A stretch of DNA of 64,000 nt from VFKU01 sp964620045. Lineage in GTDB: Bacteria; Hydrogenedentota; Hydrogenedentia; Hydrogenedentales; GCA-2746185. The stretch spans positions 4,494 through 68,493 of the forward strand of contig CAZUJL010000024.1 of NCBI GenBank assembly GCA_964620045.1, in the 5' to 3' direction. This document shows positions 32,888 to 41,813 of the stretch, in pieces (the first letter of the stretch is position 1; each line of letters opens with the position of its first letter). The notes under the pieces were generated by a model, which was not told where the DNA came from, did no database searches, and worked only from the letters and a program-made list of their open reading frames with translations. A program made the translations under genes and the position numbers.

Positions 32888-35586
32888 GTGTTCCGATATT
32901 TCCCGATTTGGTGACTATGGCGCGCGAAAACCCAATGGGTTTCCGCACGTTCTCGCGGGAAAGCTGCGTGGCCTCGGCGAAACAATACGTCTCCGAGGGC
33001 CGTGCCGCGCTGCAATCCCGTCACCGGGCGGGCGAATCGGGCGGCGCCATTGTGCGCCGGATGACCGATCTGGCGGACGAGGTCGTGCTCGGCGTGTTCG
33101 AGTTCGCGCTGGCCAATGTGGGCCGGGCGGACCGCGTGCGCGAGCACGTGACCCTGGTCGCGCAGGGCGGCTATGGCCGCTGCGAGTTGAATCCCTTTTC
33201 CGATCTGGATATCGGCCTGCTGTATCCGACGCTGCGGAAGGGCCTGATCGATAACGTTACGCACTATTTGGTTCCATTTTTGTGGGACCTTGGCTGGGAA
33301 AACTCCTTCGTGCAGCGCACTGTCCGCGAGGCGGTGGCCTTGTGCGAGTCCGACAACCGCGTGTACACCGGTTATCTTCATGCGCGCTGCCTGATGGGCG
33401 ACGAAGGCTTATACGGCGAACTGCGGTATCGCATTGGCGAGCTCGGCCCGCGCGATCGTCCGGAAGCCTTCGGCGAAATCGAGCGCCTGGCCGTCGCCGG
33501 TCCGCAGGCGGGTCCGCGCGAGGCTCTCTATGCCCGCGAGCCGAACGTGAAAGACGGCGCCGGCGGATTGCGCGAGTATCACCAGGCGCTGTGGTTGATG
33601 GCGGCGCATTTCGGCGCGCGCACGCTCGAAGAAGCGGCGGGCCAGGGCATCCTCTCCGAGGACCAGTTACTCGAATTCAGCCAGGCGATCGATTTCCTGT
33701 GGCGCGTGCGCAACGAGTTGCACTTCCAGACCGGGAAGCGCGAAGACAACCTCACGTTCCGCTACGAAGAGACGGTCGCCGTGGCGCTGGGCTACACGAC
33801 ACCCGACGAACGCGAGACCGCGCGTTTCATGCAGGACTACTACGCGTCGGCCCGTTCCATGCAGGCGCTGCGCTTTCTCGTCGGCCGCGCGATCCGGTCG
33901 CAGGGCCGATTGAAGCCGGCCGCCGCGCCCGCGCCGGGCCACGAAGTGACGATCACCAACGGCGCGCTCGAAGCCGGGCTCGCCGACCCGCACTGGTACG
34001 AAGAAAATCCCACACGCCTGATGTCGGTGTTTTGGGAAAGCAGCCGGCATGGATTGCCACTGACTTCCGCGACAGTCGATCAGATCGCGGCAAACGCGCA
34101 CCTCATCAGCGAAAGTTTCCAGTCCGACGATCTTGTGCGAAAGTTTTTCATTGCATTGTGTGGCCGTGCGGATACCGCGGGGCTCGCGTTGCGCCAGGCG
34201 GCGCACTCGGGCGTGCTGGGCCGTTACCTGCCGGAATTTGCCGCCATCCACGGCATCGTGCGCTACGAAGACTTCCACCATTATCCCGTCGACGAGCACA
34301 CACTGCAGACCATTGAGGCGCTCGAACGCATCGGCACGATGGAAGGGCCGGTCGGCAGTTTCCTGAAGTCCGCGCTCGAACACTTGTCCGATCCGTACAT
34401 TCTCGTGATGGCGCTGCTGTTGCACGATCTCGGCAAGGCCAAGGGCGAGGAACACACCGAAGAAGGCATGCAGCTCGCCCGGCAGATCGGCCAGCGCATC
34501 GGCCTGCCCGAGGAAGACACGGAGCGCATTGCATTCCTCGTGAAGCATCATTTGTTGATGACGCACATCGCGCTGTACCGCGATGTCGATGATCCGGACA
34601 TTGTCGAGGCCTTCGCGCGCACGATGAAATCCGAACAGCGCCTGCGCGCGCTGTTGCTGATGTCCTACGCGGACCTCTCCGCGGTTGGGCCGGGCGTGTG
34701 GACGGAATGGAAGGGCGCGCTGCTGCTGAAGTTGTACCTCCGCGCGGAGCGGGTGCTCACCGGCCAGTCCGAAACGGCCGACGAAGCGTTTTGGGATCAG
34801 CCGCGCGTGCGGCATATCGAAGAAATCACCGGCGCCGATCTGGCCCCGCGCGTGGCCGAGCACGTGAAGGACATGGGCGCGCACTATCTGCTGGCGTATC
34901 CGCCGGCCGCGATCGCGCGGCACGTGGCCTGTGTGGCCGAAGCGGAAGCGAAGGGCCTCGCGGTCCAGATTACGACCAGCGAAGACACGCGCACGACGGA
35001 CGTCGTTGTGAGCACGCGCGACCATCTTGGCTTGTTCGAAGAAGTGACCGGCTGTTTTGTGTCGCAGTTCGTCGACGTTCAGGAAGCCAACCTGTTCACG
35101 CGCAGCACGGGGATCGCGCTTGATGTGTTTCGCGTGTCGAGCGCCAAGCGCGGCGGGCCGCTCACCGAAGGCGAGATTGGGCAGTTGGCCAAGGTGCTCA
35201 CCGCCGTGCTCTCGCGCGAAAAACAGGTGGAGTCGTTCATCGAACAGAGCCGGCGCCGCGTGTTCGCGCTGCTGCATCCTCCCGCGCCGGTGCGCACGGA
35301 GGTTCGCTTCGACAACATGGCCTCGCGCCGGTTCACCGTCATCGACATCATGACCGGCGACCGCACGGGCCTGCTGTATGATATTTCCAAAGCGCTGCGC
35401 GAGCGCGGGGTCGACATTTCCAGCGCGCGCATCGTGACCGACGCGCGGCGCGTGCGCGATTCGTTCTACATCTCACGCGAAGGCAACAAAATCGAAGATT
35501 CGGCGGAACTGGCCACGATCGAGGAAGCGCTGCGCAGCGCCATCCTCGGCCGGCCGGTGGCCGCCGTCAAGGGAGGTGCCGCATGA
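32884..35586 (+). CDS. glnD: GlnD, PII uridylyltransferase / uridylyl-removing enzyme
   Basis: The 900-residue enzyme has a nucleotidyltransferase domain with GGYGRCELNPFSDLDIGLL (about 95-113), the linker AREPNVKDGAGGLREYHQ (about 218-235), an HD hydrolase domain (HHYPVDEHT and ALLLHDLGKAKGEEH, about 460-600) and two C-terminal ACT domains (about 700-770 and 820-890) that sense glutamine. It modifies PII according to nitrogen status. Start is a GTG overlapping the batE stop. Full length for the family (about 850-950). Linkage to a Bat operon is unusual; no PII or glutamine synthetase gene is nearby. Confidence 0.95.
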   Translation: MSVPIFPDLVTMARENPMGFRTFSRESCVASAKQYVSEGRAALQSRHRAGESGGAIVRRMTDLADEVVLGVFEFALANVGRADRVREHVTLVAQGGYGRCELNPFSDLDIGLLYPTLRKGLIDNVTHYLVPFLWDLGWENSFVQRTVREAVALCESDNRVYTGYLHARCLMGDEGLYGELRYRIGELGPRDRPEAFGEIERLAVAGPQAGPREALYAREPNVKDGAGGLREYHQALWLMAAHFGARTLEEAAGQGILSEDQLLEFSQAIDFLWRVRNELHFQTGKREDNLTFRYEETVAVALGYTTPDERETARFMQDYYASARSMQALRFLVGRAIRSQGRLKPAAAPAPGHEVTITNGALEAGLADPHWYEENPTRLMSVFWESSRHGLPLTSATVDQIAANAHLISESFQSDDLVRKFFIALCGRADTAGLALRQAAHSGVLGRYLPEFAAIHGIVRYEDFHHYPVDEHTLQTIEALERIGTMEGPVGSFLKSALEHLSDPYILVMALLLHDLGKAKGEEHTEEGMQLARQIGQRIGLPEEDTERIAFLVKHHLLMTHIALYRDVDDPDIVEAFARTMKSEQRLRALLLMSYADLSAVGPGVWTEWKGALLLKLYLRAERVLTGQSETADEAFWDQPRVRHIEEITGADLAPRVAEHVKDMGAHYLLAYPPAAIARHVACVAEAEAKGLAVQITTSEDTRTTDVVVSTRDHLGLFEEVTGCFVSQFVDVQEANLFTRSTGIALDVFRVSSAKRGGPLTEGEIGQLAKVLTAVLSREKQVESFIEQSRRRVFALLHPPAPVRTEVRFDNMASRRFTVIDIMTGDRTGLLYDISKALRERGVDISSARIVTDARRVRDSFYISREGNKIEDSAELATIEEALRSAILGRPVAAVKGGAA

Positions 35587-37100
35587 AACCAAACGCCCGT
35601 ATTGCATGGGCCGCAGTGCTTGTTCTCGGATTGACCGGCGGCGCGCAGGCGCAGCAGGGCCAGTCCCCCAAGGATTTGATGAAGGTTTTCCAACAGGCCT
35701 TCATTGAGCTTTCCGCGCAGGTGCGCCCGAGTGTCGTGGAAATTTCCTCGCAGGGACCCATGACCGACGAAGAGCGGGCTCAGATGGACGAGCTCTTTAA
35801 GTTTTTCGATCAGCAACAGCAGGAAAACGGCGGCGAAGGCGCGCCCGAAGGTGAACGCGGCCCGAATCCGCACGACATGCCCGAGCGCGGTCCGCGCGCG
35901 ACGGCTTCCGGTTTCATTATTGATGCGCGCGGGTATATCGTCACCAATAACCATGTGGTGCGCGGCGCCGATGAAATCGAAGTGGAGCTGTGGGACGGTA
36001 CGCTGGTGCCGGCCGAAGTCACCGGCACGGACCCGGATTCGGATCTCGCCGTCGTGAAGATCAATCCGGCAGGCCTCGATCTGCGCCCGGTGGAGCTCGC
36101 CGCCGATGAGGTGCTGGTCGGCCAGTTTGCCATCGCGATGGGCAGCCCGAACGGCCTCACCGGTTCGTTCTCGTATGGACACGTGACCGGTCTCGGCCGC
36201 GAAAGCCTGGAGCTTCCGGATCGCGATCTGCGCTTCCAGAGCTTCATTCAGACCGACGCCGCCATCAACCTCGGCAACAGCGGCGGTCCGCTCTGCGACA
36301 TCGACGGGCATGTGATTGGCGTGAACGTCGCGATTGTGTACCGCGCGAACTCCATCGGGTTCGCGATACCCGTGAGCCGCGTGCGCGAAGTTGTGCCGCA
36401 ACTCATCGAGCATGGCAAGGTGATTCGCGGCTGGTTGGGCGTGTCCGTGCGCGAGGTCGCCGAGCAGGCGATGGACGAGAACGTTGAGGTCGAACAATTT
36501 ATCCAGGCCAACAAGCTGCCGGACAAAAAGGGGTCCTACATCGCAAACGTGACCCCCGGCGGTCCGGCGGAAAAGGGCAAGATTCAGGCGGAAGACGTCG
36601 TCCGTGAAATCAACGGTGTCCGCATCAACACCTCGACCGATCTCGTGAACACGATCTCGTCGATCACGCCGGGCGATGTTGCCCACATCAAGTTGTTCCG
36701 TCGCGGCGAGGAAATGGAGTTGCACGTGCCGGTGGGTGAATTCCCGGGACAGATGGCGGCAATGTTCGGCCGCGATTATCTCGGCATCCATGTCGATACG
36801 CTCAATGCCGAACAGTTGAACCCCGAATTCCTGAAGGAACGGGGTCTGGACGAAGCGCCGACGGATTTCTTTGTCGCGGCGGTGGTGGAGAAGAGCCCGG
36901 CGGCCGAAGCCGGCATTCGCCGCGGCGATCTCGTGGTCGAGGTTGGCTACAAGGAAGTGAAGAGCCTCGAACAGTTCAAAAAGGCGCTGAAGAACGAAGC
37001 CAAACCCGGCGTCGCGCTGCTCATGAAAGTCTGGACGCTCTCCGACGAAGAACCGCGCAAGGTCTACGTGAAGGTACCCGACGGCTTCAGCGTCGATTGA
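35583..37100 (+). CDS. HtrA/DegP-type periplasmic serine protease
   Basis: The 505-residue protein has a signal peptide (IAWAAVLVLGLTGGAQA) and a trypsin-like domain with catalytic His124 (TNNHVV), Asp154 (DSDLAV) and Ser233 (GNSGGPL). Two PDZ domains follow (about 265-370 and 400-495; GPAEKGKIQAEDVVREING, SPAAEAGIRRGDLVVEVGY). It degrades or refolds damaged envelope proteins. A Q- and E-rich loop lies at about 75-100, like the LA loop of DegP. It overlaps glnD by ATGA, making it the last gene of the long plus-strand operon, and its tail overlaps the minus-strand neighbour by 14 bases. Confidence 0.95.
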   Translation: MKPNARIAWAAVLVLGLTGGAQAQQGQSPKDLMKVFQQAFIELSAQVRPSVVEISSQGPMTDEERAQMDELFKFFDQQQQENGGEGAPEGERGPNPHDMPERGPRATASGFIIDARGYIVTNNHVVRGADEIEVELWDGTLVPAEVTGTDPDSDLAVVKINPAGLDLRPVELAADEVLVGQFAIAMGSPNGLTGSFSYGHVTGLGRESLELPDRDLRFQSFIQTDAAINLGNSGGPLCDIDGHVIGVNVAIVYRANSIGFAIPVSRVREVVPQLIEHGKVIRGWLGVSVREVAEQAMDENVEVEQFIQANKLPDKKGSYIANVTPGGPAEKGKIQAEDVVREINGVRINTSTDLVNTISSITPGDVAHIKLFRRGEEMELHVPVGEFPGQMAAMFGRDYLGIHVDTLNAEQLNPEFLKERGLDEAPTDFFVAAVVEKSPAAEAGIRRGDLVVEVGYKEVKSLEQFKKALKNEAKPGVALLMKVWTLSDEEPRKVYVKVPDGFSVD

Positions 37101-38205
37101 GCGCTGCCAGCAACGCGGGCAGGAACGTACGATTGTCGGCGGCGAGGTAACGCACCTCGCCGCCCATGCGCGCGAAGGTCTTGTTGAACCGCAGGTAATA
37201 GTCCGGGTGCGTCTGCGGCGGTTCGCCTTTCGACCAATCCCACGAGGCCGGTGCGAGATCGACCACCACGATCAGGAAGTCCCGGATTTTTTCGCCGCGC
37301 TGTTCGGCCAGGTTGCGCGCCATCGACAACGTTTTCTCGAACACCATCGGCGACATCACCGCCGAGCCGATCGAAAGATACACGCCGCCGTCGAGCCGCG
37401 AGACGCTGTCCGCGAACGCGAGAAAATCCCGCTCCGCCGTGCGCCCGATTGCGGCCCCGCAACTCAGCGGGTGCTCGTAGATAATGTCGTGGCCGAACAT
37501 GGGATGGCCCGTGAACGGCACGCCAAGCCGCCACGCCGCCGCCTGCAATCCAAATTTTTTCTGCGGATGCGGCACCGGGAGTTTGCCCGGCGCGCATTTG
37601 GCCGTGTGCAACACGCCCATGAGATCGGCGGCCGCGGCGGAACGCGCAGCGTTGTTCGCCAACTGTTGCGTGACTTCATGTTCCAGTTCGCTGAACGACG
37701 GAATATCCAATACTTCGCGCTCAACCATTTTCCCCACGGCCGCGCCATAACCGAGACCTTCATAGGCGCCGACGGCAAGCGCGAGATTCAGGTAGCGCCC
37801 GGTTTCTTCCCACGCGCCGAACTTGCCGACGGCGACGTTTTCGCGGACATCCTCGCTGCTCGCGCCGAGGTATGCGAATTCCCAGTCGTGGATGATGCCC
37901 GCGCCGTTCGTGGCCAGGTGCGTCAGCCAGCCCTGCTCGATCAGGCGAATGAGCACGGGGGAGAGGCCGTTTTTGATCGTGTGCGCGCCGAAGGCCAGCA
38001 TGCGCGAAGCCCCGCGTTCTTTCGCCGCGCGCAGGCGGGTGACCGCTTCGCTCAGCACCTTCGCCGCCGCCGGATCGAGCGCCGGCACCGGCGCATCGGG
38101 GGACACATGGTCACGATCGATGAAGACTTTGTTCGTGCGTGTGCGGAGTGGATCGAATTTCAACGATCGCCGATCGAACGGCATCGGCGAATGCGGGTCG
38201 GTCAT
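37087..38205 (-). CDS. Deoxyhypusine-synthase-like protein of unknown role
   Basis: The 372-residue protein resembles the deoxyhypusine synthase superfamily, an NAD-binding Rossmann-like fold: MLAFGAHTIKNGLSPVLIRL followed by THLATNGAGIIHDWEFAYLG, and later PFTGHPMFGHDIIYEHP. It lacks an obvious copy of the lysine-containing active-site motif of true synthases, and bacteria normally lack hypusine, so the substrate is unknown. I prefer ATG 38205 because GGGAG lies nine bases upstream; an ATG at 38253 would add 16 unmatched residues. It faces htrA tail to tail. Family assignment is from memory of the GAHxIK and NGAGxIHD motifs. Confidence 0.65.
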   Translation of the reverse strand: MTDPHSPMPFDRRSLKFDPLRTRTNKVFIDRDHVSPDAPVPALDPAAAKVLSEAVTRLRAAKERGASRMLAFGAHTIKNGLSPVLIRLIEQGWLTHLATNGAGIIHDWEFAYLGASSEDVRENVAVGKFGAWEETGRYLNLALAVGAYEGLGYGAAVGKMVEREVLDIPSFSELEHEVTQQLANNAARSAAAADLMGVLHTAKCAPGKLPVPHPQKKFGLQAAAWRLGVPFTGHPMFGHDIIYEHPLSCGAAIGRTAERDFLAFADSVSRLDGGVYLSIGSAVMSPMVFEKTLSMARNLAEQRGEKIRDFLIVVVDLAPASWDWSKGEPPQTHPDYYLRFNKTFARMGGEVRYLAADNRTFLPALLAALNRR

Positions 38206-38504
38206 GTAATCGTGCTCCCGGAATGGTCTCGGCGCGTTTTTTGGCGCACACATAATGATCCGATAACAATCGGCATCATCCGTTCAGGATAATGAACCAA
38301 TGGTTATAGGGTGTGCTCCGGCCGGCGTGAAATCTTTATCGGGCCGCGCGCCGCATAGTATCATGTTGGGCGCTGCACAGTGTGTCGCGCACCGGCGCAC
38401 GGCGGCATTTTTCCGGCTTCGTGGGGGAGCCAGACGGGCGGACGCCTCGATTATTTCAACATACCCGGAGTGCGCTGGTTTTTCAGGCGGAGGAGACACA
38501 AGCC
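38206..38504. other. Divergent intergenic region, no gene seen
   Basis: About 300 bases separate the two divergent genes. I find no convincing reading frame, tRNA or repeat here. A small palindrome CCGAT-AACA-ATCGG lies at 38260-38273 and could be a protein-binding site. The ribosome site of the glycosyltransferase, GGAGGAGA, is at 38488-38495. Promoters for both sides must lie here but none is clear by eye. Confidence 0.6.
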
Positions 38505-39224
38505 ATGGCGGAAACCCTTTCCGTTTCGGTAGTCATTCCGTTTTACAACGAAAAAGAAAATGTTCCGCTGATGGCGGAACGGCTCCGATCCGTGTTCGAC
38601 CGCATCGGCGCTCCGTGCGAATGCCTGTTCGTGAACGACGGTAGTTCGGACGGGACCCGCGAGGCGATCGAGGCGGCGGCCAAGGCCGATCCGCGCTTCA
38701 AGGCCGTGCACCATGTGCGCAATTTCGGGCAGTCCGCCGCGCTGATTTCGGGCATGCGCCGCGCCACCGGCGACTGCATCCTGACGCTGGACGGTGATCT
38801 GCAAAACGATCCGGACGACTTACCTGAATTGGTGCGGTTGCTGGGCGAATACGATTGTGTATGCGGATACCGTGCGAAGCGCAACGACAACACCGTGCGC
38901 CGCATTTCGAGCCGCGTGGCCAATAAAGTGCGCAACTGGATTTTGAAGGACGGCCTGCGCGACACCGGCTGCGGCACAAAGGGCTTTCGCCGGAAGTGTG
39001 TGAACTATCTCGTCGCATTCAACGGCGCGCACCGGTTTTTCGCCGCAGTATTGCGCAGCGCGGGTATGACGATCACTGAATGCCCCGTGCGGCACCATCA
39101 GCGCGAGCACGGCGTATCGAAATACGGCATCGGCAACCGGCTCGGCCGCGGAATTTACGATCTAATCGGCGTCGGCTGGTTGCAGCGTCGCCTCGTGTTT
39201 CCCGTGGTCGAAGGAGATCGCTAG
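38505..39224 (+). CDS. GT2 family polyprenyl-phosphate glycosyltransferase (ArnC/DPM1-like)
   Basis: The 239-residue enzyme has the GT-A fold of dolichol-phosphate mannose synthases: VVIPFYNEKENVPLM, CLFVNDGSSDGTREAI, HHVRNFGQSAALISGM, the metal-binding LTLDGDLQNDPDD, and CGYRAKRND. It would load a sugar onto undecaprenyl phosphate at the inner membrane face. It has no C-terminal membrane helices, unlike ArnC. The ATG at 38505 has GGAGGAGA upstream. The genes that follow, a LABN protein and an ArnT-like transferase, are the usual neighbours of such enzymes in lipid A or glycan modification. Confidence 0.9.
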   Translation: MAETLSVSVVIPFYNEKENVPLMAERLRSVFDRIGAPCECLFVNDGSSDGTREAIEAAAKADPRFKAVHHVRNFGQSAALISGMRRATGDCILTLDGDLQNDPDDLPELVRLLGEYDCVCGYRAKRNDNTVRRISSRVANKVRNWILKDGLRDTGCGTKGFRRKCVNYLVAFNGAHRFFAAVLRSAGMTITECPVRHHQREHGVSKYGIGNRLGRGIYDLIGVGWLQRRLVFPVVEGDR

Positions 39225-39914
39225 TTGAACGGCGATGCGGCAGCCAGCGTGAGCCAGTTCTGGCACATCCTCGGTGGAGTCGGCGCCGTGATTTTCTACG
39301 GCCGCTTCTACGTCCAGTGGATTGCGTCCGAACGCGCCGGCCGCAGCGTCATGCCGCTGCTGTTCTGGTACATGAGCAGCGTCGGCTCGGTCATGCTGAT
39401 GGCCTATGCCGTCGTTTCGCGCTCGCCCCTCGGTGCGCTGAGCCAGAACTTCAATATCGTCGTATATGGCCGCAACCTGATCCACATCTGGCGCGAGAAC
39501 GGCACGCTGACACCGCTGCGGAAGCGGTTGGTCTATGTCGTGGTGGGCGCCGTCGCGCTGGCCGCGATCTACCTGCTCGTGTGGGTGTGGGCGTGGGAAA
39601 TTCAGGAAGTGCAGCAGCAGCCCGACGATGTCTCGCGGCAAGTGTGGCTCTGGCTCGGCATCGGCGTGGCCGGGCAGGCGCTCTTCGCCGCGCGCTTCCT
39701 CGTGCAATGGCTCGCCACCGAGCGCGCACGGCGCAGCGTGGTGCCGCCGAGCTTCTGGTATCTCAGCCTCGGCGCGTCGGTGCTGCAGGCTGCGGCGTTT
39801 CTGCAGCGCGGCGAATGGATCTTCGGCGTCGGCATGCTGGCCACGGTTCTGATCTATCTGCGCAACATCTGGTTCGTGCGCAAAGAGGGGGCGGCGCAAG
39901 GGGCCGCCGCATGA
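39225..39914 (+). CDS. Membrane protein with two lipid-A-disaccharide-synthase N-terminal (LABN) domains
   Basis: The 229-residue protein is made of two related halves. Each half carries RFxVQWxAxERAxRSVxPxxFWY (about 27-49 and 155-177) and a later RNxxxxxxE motif, showing an internal duplication, joined by a helix and a linker near 105-140. About six membrane helices are expected. LABN proteins are found beside polyprenyl-phosphate glycosyltransferases and may move or hold lipid-linked sugars. Start is a TTG directly after the previous stop, with AAGGAGAT six bases upstream. The stop overlaps the next gene as ATGA. Confidence 0.85.
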   Translation: MNGDAAASVSQFWHILGGVGAVIFYGRFYVQWIASERAGRSVMPLLFWYMSSVGSVMLMAYAVVSRSPLGALSQNFNIVVYGRNLIHIWRENGTLTPLRKRLVYVVVGAVALAAIYLLVWVWAWEIQEVQQQPDDVSRQVWLWLGIGVAGQALFAARFLVQWLATERARRSVVPPSFWYLSLGASVLQAAAFLQRGEWIFGVGMLATVLIYLRNIWFVRKEGAAQGAAA

Positions 39915-41809
39915 TTTCCCGCGCGCATCTTTTGGCCTTGCTGGCCGTCGCCGCGATGTTGTTCGCGGTGCCCGCGTTCATGAGGGACCTGTGGACGCCC
40001 GACGAACCGCGCTATGCCCTCGTCGCGCGCGAGATGTTGCACTCCGGCGACTGGGTCGTGTTGCAGCGCAACGGCGAGGTGTACCGCGAAAAACCGCCGC
40101 TGTTGTTCTGGGCGATAGCCGCCATCTCCGCGCCGCTGGGCGATGTGAACGAAATCACCGCGCGCGCGCCGTCCATTCTCGCCGCACTACTCACGTTGCT
40201 GCTGACGTACGATCTCGCGCGGCGCATGTTTGGTCCGCACGCGGGGCTGTGGTCGGCGATGGTGCTCGCCACGACCTTTCGCTTCTGGTGGCAATCCAAC
40301 ACCGGTCAGATCGATATGCTGTTGACCGCGTGCACGACGCTGTCCCTATACGCGCTCTGGCGCTGGCACGAATCGCGCCAGGCGCAATGGCCCGTGGCCT
40401 ATCACGCGGGCACCGCGCTGGCCCTGTTGGCCAAAGGCCCGCCGGCGCTCATCTTCACGCTTCTCGGCGCCGTGGTATCCCTGTGGGGACGGCGCGACGA
40501 GCGGCGCGGCCTTCGTCTGTGGCTCGGCGTGCCGTTGTCCATCGCGCCCGTCGCCGCGTGGTTCTATTTTTCACGGCAAACCGGCACCGGCGATGTCGGC
40601 GGCGAAGTCTCCGGCACCTTCGCGCGGCAGATCATGGGCCGAATCTTCTCCGGCGTCAGCCACTCGCAACCGCCGTGGTATTACCTCAAGGTCCTCCCGA
40701 TCGAGTGGTTCCCGTGGATACTCCTGTTGCCGTGGACCATCGCCTACACCTGGCGCACGCGGCGCGAAGGTCCGGCTGTGCGTCTGCTGTTGGCGTGGAT
40801 TCTGCCCGCCTTGATTTTCTTCCACATCATCGTGGAAAAGCGCGCGCTCTATTTGTTGCCGATGTATCCCGCGCTGGCCATTCTCGTCGCGCGCAGTTTG
40901 CTGGCGCTGCTCGACGAGGGGCGCTATGGATGGCTTCGCGCGACCGCGATGGCGTGGGTCGTCTTCGTTGCCGCGAATGTCGTCTCGACCTTCATGGTCG
41001 ACTACACGGCCGCCGCCGGCGGCGAGCAGCCTTCGCTCTATCTGTTCACCGTGGTGGCCGTGATGTGCTTCGGCTGGACCTGCGTGATCGGATGGACCAA
41101 AGCATGGCGGCACTGGCCCGCGGCTTGGGTGGCGCAGTCGGCGGCCTTGCTGCTGGCCGCGGGCATCGGCGTGTTCCCCGTGGTGAATTACAACAAGGGT
41201 TCCAAGGAATTTTGCGCGCCCGTGCGCACACTCGCACGCGATGGCGGGGTGGATGTCTTGTCCGTCCGCTTCCTGCGCGAAGAGTATGTTTTTTATTCGG
41301 AAGCGAAGCACCGGGTGGTGTTGACGTATCCCGGGCTCTCGACCATGGGTGAGTCCGGCAGCGAAGCCGATCTGCAACGTGCGCGCATGCTGCGCTATGC
41401 GATGGAGGGGGCGTGCGTGAATGTTCCGGTGGCGGATTATGTTTCGCCGTCGCCCATGGAACGGCAAGCGCTCCGCGAGGCGGTGGAGGCTTCGTTGCAG
41501 GAAGCAGGCCTTTCGGACAACGAAACCCAGGAATACCGCGTGGCCGTCGCGCGCGATGTCGCGGCCGTGGTGAAAGCCTTGCAGGCGGACACGCCCGTGG
41601 TCTTGTTCTCCACCATGGGCGACTGGCAGTGGATTCTCGCGTTTGTCGAGGATGTTTCGTTTCTCGCGTTGCTCAAAGAGCAGCAGGTTTCGAGCCGCGA
41701 GATGGTGTTGTTTGCGAACCGTGCAGCGCAGTCCGCGCTGAAAGTGGGAATTGATACGAAAGACACGGCGATCCACAATATCGGGGCGGCGGAGCCCGAG
41801 GCGAGGTAA
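39911..41809 (+). CDS. ArnT-like membrane glycosyltransferase (PMT family)
   Basis: The 632-residue protein has a signal-anchor helix, the acidic first loop motif TPDEPRYALVAREML (about 29-43) that holds the catalytic aspartate of ArnT and protein mannosyltransferases, YREKPPLLFWAIAAISA, and about twelve membrane helices to residue 430. The C-terminal 200 residues form a soluble periplasmic domain. It would transfer a sugar from undecaprenyl phosphate to lipid A or another envelope acceptor, using the product of the GT2 enzyme two genes upstream. The start overlaps the LABN stop. Confidence 0.88.
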   Translation: MISRAHLLALLAVAAMLFAVPAFMRDLWTPDEPRYALVAREMLHSGDWVVLQRNGEVYREKPPLLFWAIAAISAPLGDVNEITARAPSILAALLTLLLTYDLARRMFGPHAGLWSAMVLATTFRFWWQSNTGQIDMLLTACTTLSLYALWRWHESRQAQWPVAYHAGTALALLAKGPPALIFTLLGAVVSLWGRRDERRGLRLWLGVPLSIAPVAAWFYFSRQTGTGDVGGEVSGTFARQIMGRIFSGVSHSQPPWYYLKVLPIEWFPWILLLPWTIAYTWRTRREGPAVRLLLAWILPALIFFHIIVEKRALYLLPMYPALAILVARSLLALLDEGRYGWLRATAMAWVVFVAANVVSTFMVDYTAAAGGEQPSLYLFTVVAVMCFGWTCVIGWTKAWRHWPAAWVAQSAALLLAAGIGVFPVVNYNKGSKEFCAPVRTLARDGGVDVLSVRFLREEYVFYSEAKHRVVLTYPGLSTMGESGSEADLQRARMLRYAMEGACVNVPVADYVSPSPMERQALREAVEASLQEAGLSDNETQEYRVAVARDVAAVVKALQADTPVVLFSTMGDWQWILAFVEDVSFLALLKEQQVSSREMVLFANRAAQSALKVGIDTKDTAIHNIGAAEPEAR

Positions 41810-41813
41810 CGAT

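Noticed and set aside
39080..39910. Extension of the ArnT-like gene far upstream
   Set aside because: The extra 277 codons overlap the GT2 and LABN genes out of frame and lack homology; the ATG at 39911 coupled to the LABN stop is the natural start.
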